A stretch of DNA of 64,000 nt. Source: Chitinophagaceae bacterium (GTDB taxonomy: Bacteria; Bacteroidota; Bacteroidia; Chitinophagales; Chitinophagaceae). Under the pieces are notes generated by a model. It was not told the origin of the DNA and made no database searches. It saw only the letters and a list, made by a program, of their open reading frames with translations. Positions 62,450 through 64,000 of the stretch are shown here, piece by piece. Each line of letters opens with the position of its first letter. The stretch's first letter is position 1. The stretch covers positions 62,001 through 126,000 of the forward strand of contig CANBQT010000002.1 in NCBI GenBank assembly GCA_947371755.1, given 5' to 3'. A program made the position numbers and the translations under genes.

Positions 62450-62478
62450 AGCAGGATCCTTCGGGGCCTGCTTTTTTA
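62450..62478 (+). terminator. Intrinsic terminator with UUCG tetraloop
   Basis: AGCAGG...CC TTCG GG...CCTGCT with one bulged A, followed by six T. It ends the PadR-PspC region ahead of gcvT. Confidence 0.88.
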
Positions 62479-62502
62479 TTTTATACTGCACCTCGCAACG
62501 CT

Positions 62503-62510
62503 TATTTTTG
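62503..62510 (+). promoter_or_regulatory. Bacteroidota-type -7 promoter element
   Basis: TATTTTTG, exact TAnnTTTG, 43 bp ahead of the gcvT ATG and just past the preceding terminator. Confidence 0.5.
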
Positions 62511-62553
62511 CAGACGTTAAGTATAGGTCGACTCATCAATTTTCAAAAAACAC

Positions 62554-63642
62554 ATGAAAAACACAGCTTTTACAGAAAAACACATTGCGCTAGGGGCCAA
62601 AATGGCTGAGTTCGCTGGTTATAATATGCCCATCAGTTATAGTGGCATCAATGACGAACACGCGGCTGTACGTAAGAATGCAGGCGTATTTGATGTAAGC
62701 CATATGGGTGAATTCATATTAAAAGGTGAGCATGCATTAGATCTGATACAACGTGTAACATCTAACGATGCATCGAAAATTAACGATGGTCAGGCTCAAT
62801 ATAGTTGCCTTCCGAATAAGGATGGTGGCATTGTGGATGATCTGATTGTTTATTGTATTGAAAAGGACAAAGTTTATATGTTGGTGGTGAATGCTTCCAA
62901 CATCGAAAAAGATTGGAATTGGATCAGTAGTTTCAATTCAAAGAATGTTGATATGGAAAATATCAGCGACAAAACATGTTTACTTGCCATTCAGGGACCA
63001 AATGCATGTAAAATTTTGCAACCGCTGGCTGAAATGGACATCATGAATTTAAAGTACTACACTTTTGTAAAAGGTAAGTTTGCGGGCATCGACAATGTGA
63101 TCATAAGTGCTACAGGCTATACAGGTTCTGGTGGTGTTGAAATATATTTCGAAGATGCGAATGGTGCAGCCGATAAAATCTGGAATGCAATTTTTGATGC
63201 AGGTGCATCCTTTGGAATTAAACCAATAGGTTTGGGTGCAAGAGATACGCTCCGTTTAGAAATGGGTTATTGCTTATATGGAAACGACATTAACGATACA
63301 ACTTCACCATTGGAAGCAGGCTTAGGATGGATTACAAAATTCACCAAAGACTTTACAAACAGGGCCTTCCTGGAAAATCAAAAAGCATCAGGAGTAAGCA
63401 AAAAATTAGTTGGATTTGAAATGTTAGAAAGAGGAATCCCTCGTCACGATTATATTATCAAAGATGCATCTGGAAATCCAATCGGAACAGTAACTAGCGG
63501 CACACAAGCTCCTTCTTTAAATAAGGCAGTGGGTCTGGGATATGTTGCAACAGAACATGCCGCAATTGATTCAGAAATTTATATTGATATAAGAAATACA
63601 CTTGTGAAAGCGAAAGTTGTAAAGGCCCCATTTACACTTTAA
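62554..63642 (+). CDS. gcvT: Glycine cleavage system T protein (aminomethyltransferase)
   Basis: 362 residues. [16 protein letters not shown] and [19 protein letters not shown] are the N-terminal GcvT signatures; [25 protein letters not shown], the late [20 protein letters not shown] and [11 protein letters not shown] follow. It transfers the methylene group from the aminomethyl-lipoyl H protein to tetrahydrofolate, releasing ammonia. gcvH and gcvP are not adjacent. Glycine made by Kbl in this window could be its substrate, which is only a metabolic link. Confidence 0.95.
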   Translation: MKNTAFTEKHIALGAKMAEFAGYNMPISYSGINDEHAAVRKNAGVFDVSHMGEFILKGEHALDLIQRVTSNDASKINDGQAQYSCLPNKDGGIVDDLIVYCIEKDKVYMLVVNASNIEKDWNWISSFNSKNVDMENISDKTCLLAIQGPNACKILQPLAEMDIMNLKYYTFVKGKFAGIDNVIISATGYTGSGGVEIYFEDANGAADKIWNAIFDAGASFGIKPIGLGARDTLRLEMGYCLYGNDINDTTSPLEAGLGWITKFTKDFTNRAFLENQKASGVSKKLVGFEMLERGIPRHDYIIKDASGNPIGTVTSGTQAPSLNKAVGLGYVATEHAAIDSEIYIDIRNTLVKAKVVKAPFTL

Positions 63643-63726
63643 AAATTCAAAAGTAAAAAGTCAAAATTCAAAAAAAGAAGAAATGTATCTACTGCTTTAT
63701 TTTTGAATTTTGACTTTTGAATTTTT
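63641..63726. repeat. Heptamer-based inverted repeat between gcvT and M16 genes
   Basis: The left arm 63641-63674 and right arm 63700-63726 are complements, except that the left arm holds one additional AAAAAGT unit. Both are AAAATTC/AAAAGTC heptads. The arms reach into both stop codons, so the hairpin probably terminates both convergent genes. Confidence 0.75.
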
Positions 63727-64000
63727 ACTTACTCATATACCAAATTGTATTGCTATTAGTTTCGGCAAACAGATCTTGGCTATAATTTCGAATATCCTCT
63801 ACAGTTACTGCATAATATTTTTCTAATTCAGTATTCATCAAATTAGCATCTCCTAATAATTCATAAAAAGCAAGACTACTAGCTCTACTGCTAATCCCCA
63901 TGTCTTCAAAAGCCATCACACTCTCCGTTTTATTTTTTACTTTTTGCAATTCTTGTGTAGAAACTAAATCTTTGCAAATTATATTAACCTGCTCCATAAC
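63725..64000 (-). CDS. M16-family peptidase, C-terminal part (cut by window edge)
   Basis: 91 codons at the C-terminus; the frame stays open to the right edge (a GTT codon precedes the first Met), so the gene begins outside the window. TQELQKVKNKTESVMAFED, SSRASSLAFYELLGDANLMN and ITVEDIRNYSQDLF-like text (YAVTVEDIRNYSQDLF) match the final helices of M16 peptidases, where substrate-presenting helices end in a beta strand (SNTIWYMSK). The zinc motif is not visible here, so whether this subunit is the active partner of the 53517-54800 protein cannot be judged. Confidence 0.78.
   Translation of the reverse strand, partial: VMEQVNIICKDLVSTQELQKVKNKTESVMAFEDMGISSRASSLAFYELLGDANLMNTELEKYYAVTVEDIRNYSQDLFAETNSNTIWYMSK

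Overview
The window is chromosomal DNA from a member of the Bacteroidota, most likely a chitinophagal (Chitinophagaceae-like) bacterium. The evidence is AT-rich composition; starts preceded by A-rich stretches rather than Shine-Dalgarno motifs; several promoters carrying the Bacteroidota -7 element TAnnTTTG; and typical families: two OMP_b-brl-type beta-barrel proteins with a carboxypeptidase-regulatory-like N-terminus, a GLPGLI protein, the long three-domain IspG, fused IcmF, a PspC/PadR operon, and an arginine cluster built around the acyl-ornithine carbamoyltransferase ArgF'. The assignment below phylum level is an inference. I found no tRNA, rRNA, CRISPR array, prophage or insertion sequence.

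Layout. 1-8 kb: a cut-off YncE-like propeller gene, a fused isobutyryl-CoA mutase, small secreted or membrane proteins, a decayed gene behind a GNAT acetyltransferase, an aldose epimerase and RidA. 8-11 kb: a 3-HCDH-like protein with TsaB, then an ArsR regulator beside a persulfide dioxygenase-rhodanese fusion. 11-20 kb (minus strand): ispG-nadB-lpxL, a class D beta-lactamase, a DUF2339 membrane protein and kbl. 20-28 kb: a GH53 galactanase lipoprotein, an RprXY-like two-component pair, a GLPGLI protein, and a beta-barrel protein. 28-33 kb (minus strand): an acyl-CoA ligase and a five-gene run (SRPBCC, DODA-type dioxygenase, YitT, GIY-YIG-like, VOC). 33-43 kb: a PAS histidine kinase with a response regulator, ComB, a large SWIM/SNF2 helicase, a YHS-like lipoprotein and a second beta-barrel protein.

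43.3-52.1 kb is a complete arginine operon, argA-like GNAT-argG-argC-argD-argF'-argB-argE-argH. The carbamoyltransferase has Val at the position that separates N-acetyl- from N-succinyl-ornithine enzymes, so the intermediates may be succinylated. The most notable signal in the window is its about 235-nt leader. It encodes an 18-residue peptide whose end reads Pro-Arg-Pro-Arg-Arg, inside a set of hairpins. A CTATCA motif occurs on both sides of the peptide stop codon, so one segment has two mutually exclusive partners. This looks like ribosome-mediated attenuation by arginine.

52-64 kb: an FKBP isomerase, a Zn-ribbon protein, an M16 protease homologue lacking its zinc ligands, pyruvate phosphate dikinase, a holin-like membrane protein, then a PadR-PspC stress-type operon with an 11+11 bp inverted-repeat operator and a small leading protein, gcvT, and the end of a second M16 peptidase.

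Two kinds of intergenic repeat with a 7-bp period recur. CTTCACT arrays lie beside a long perfect palindrome (25.1 and 58.7 kb). AAAGTCAAAATTC-type arrays occur at 59.0 kb and in a hairpin at 63.65 kb whose arms differ by exactly one heptamer.
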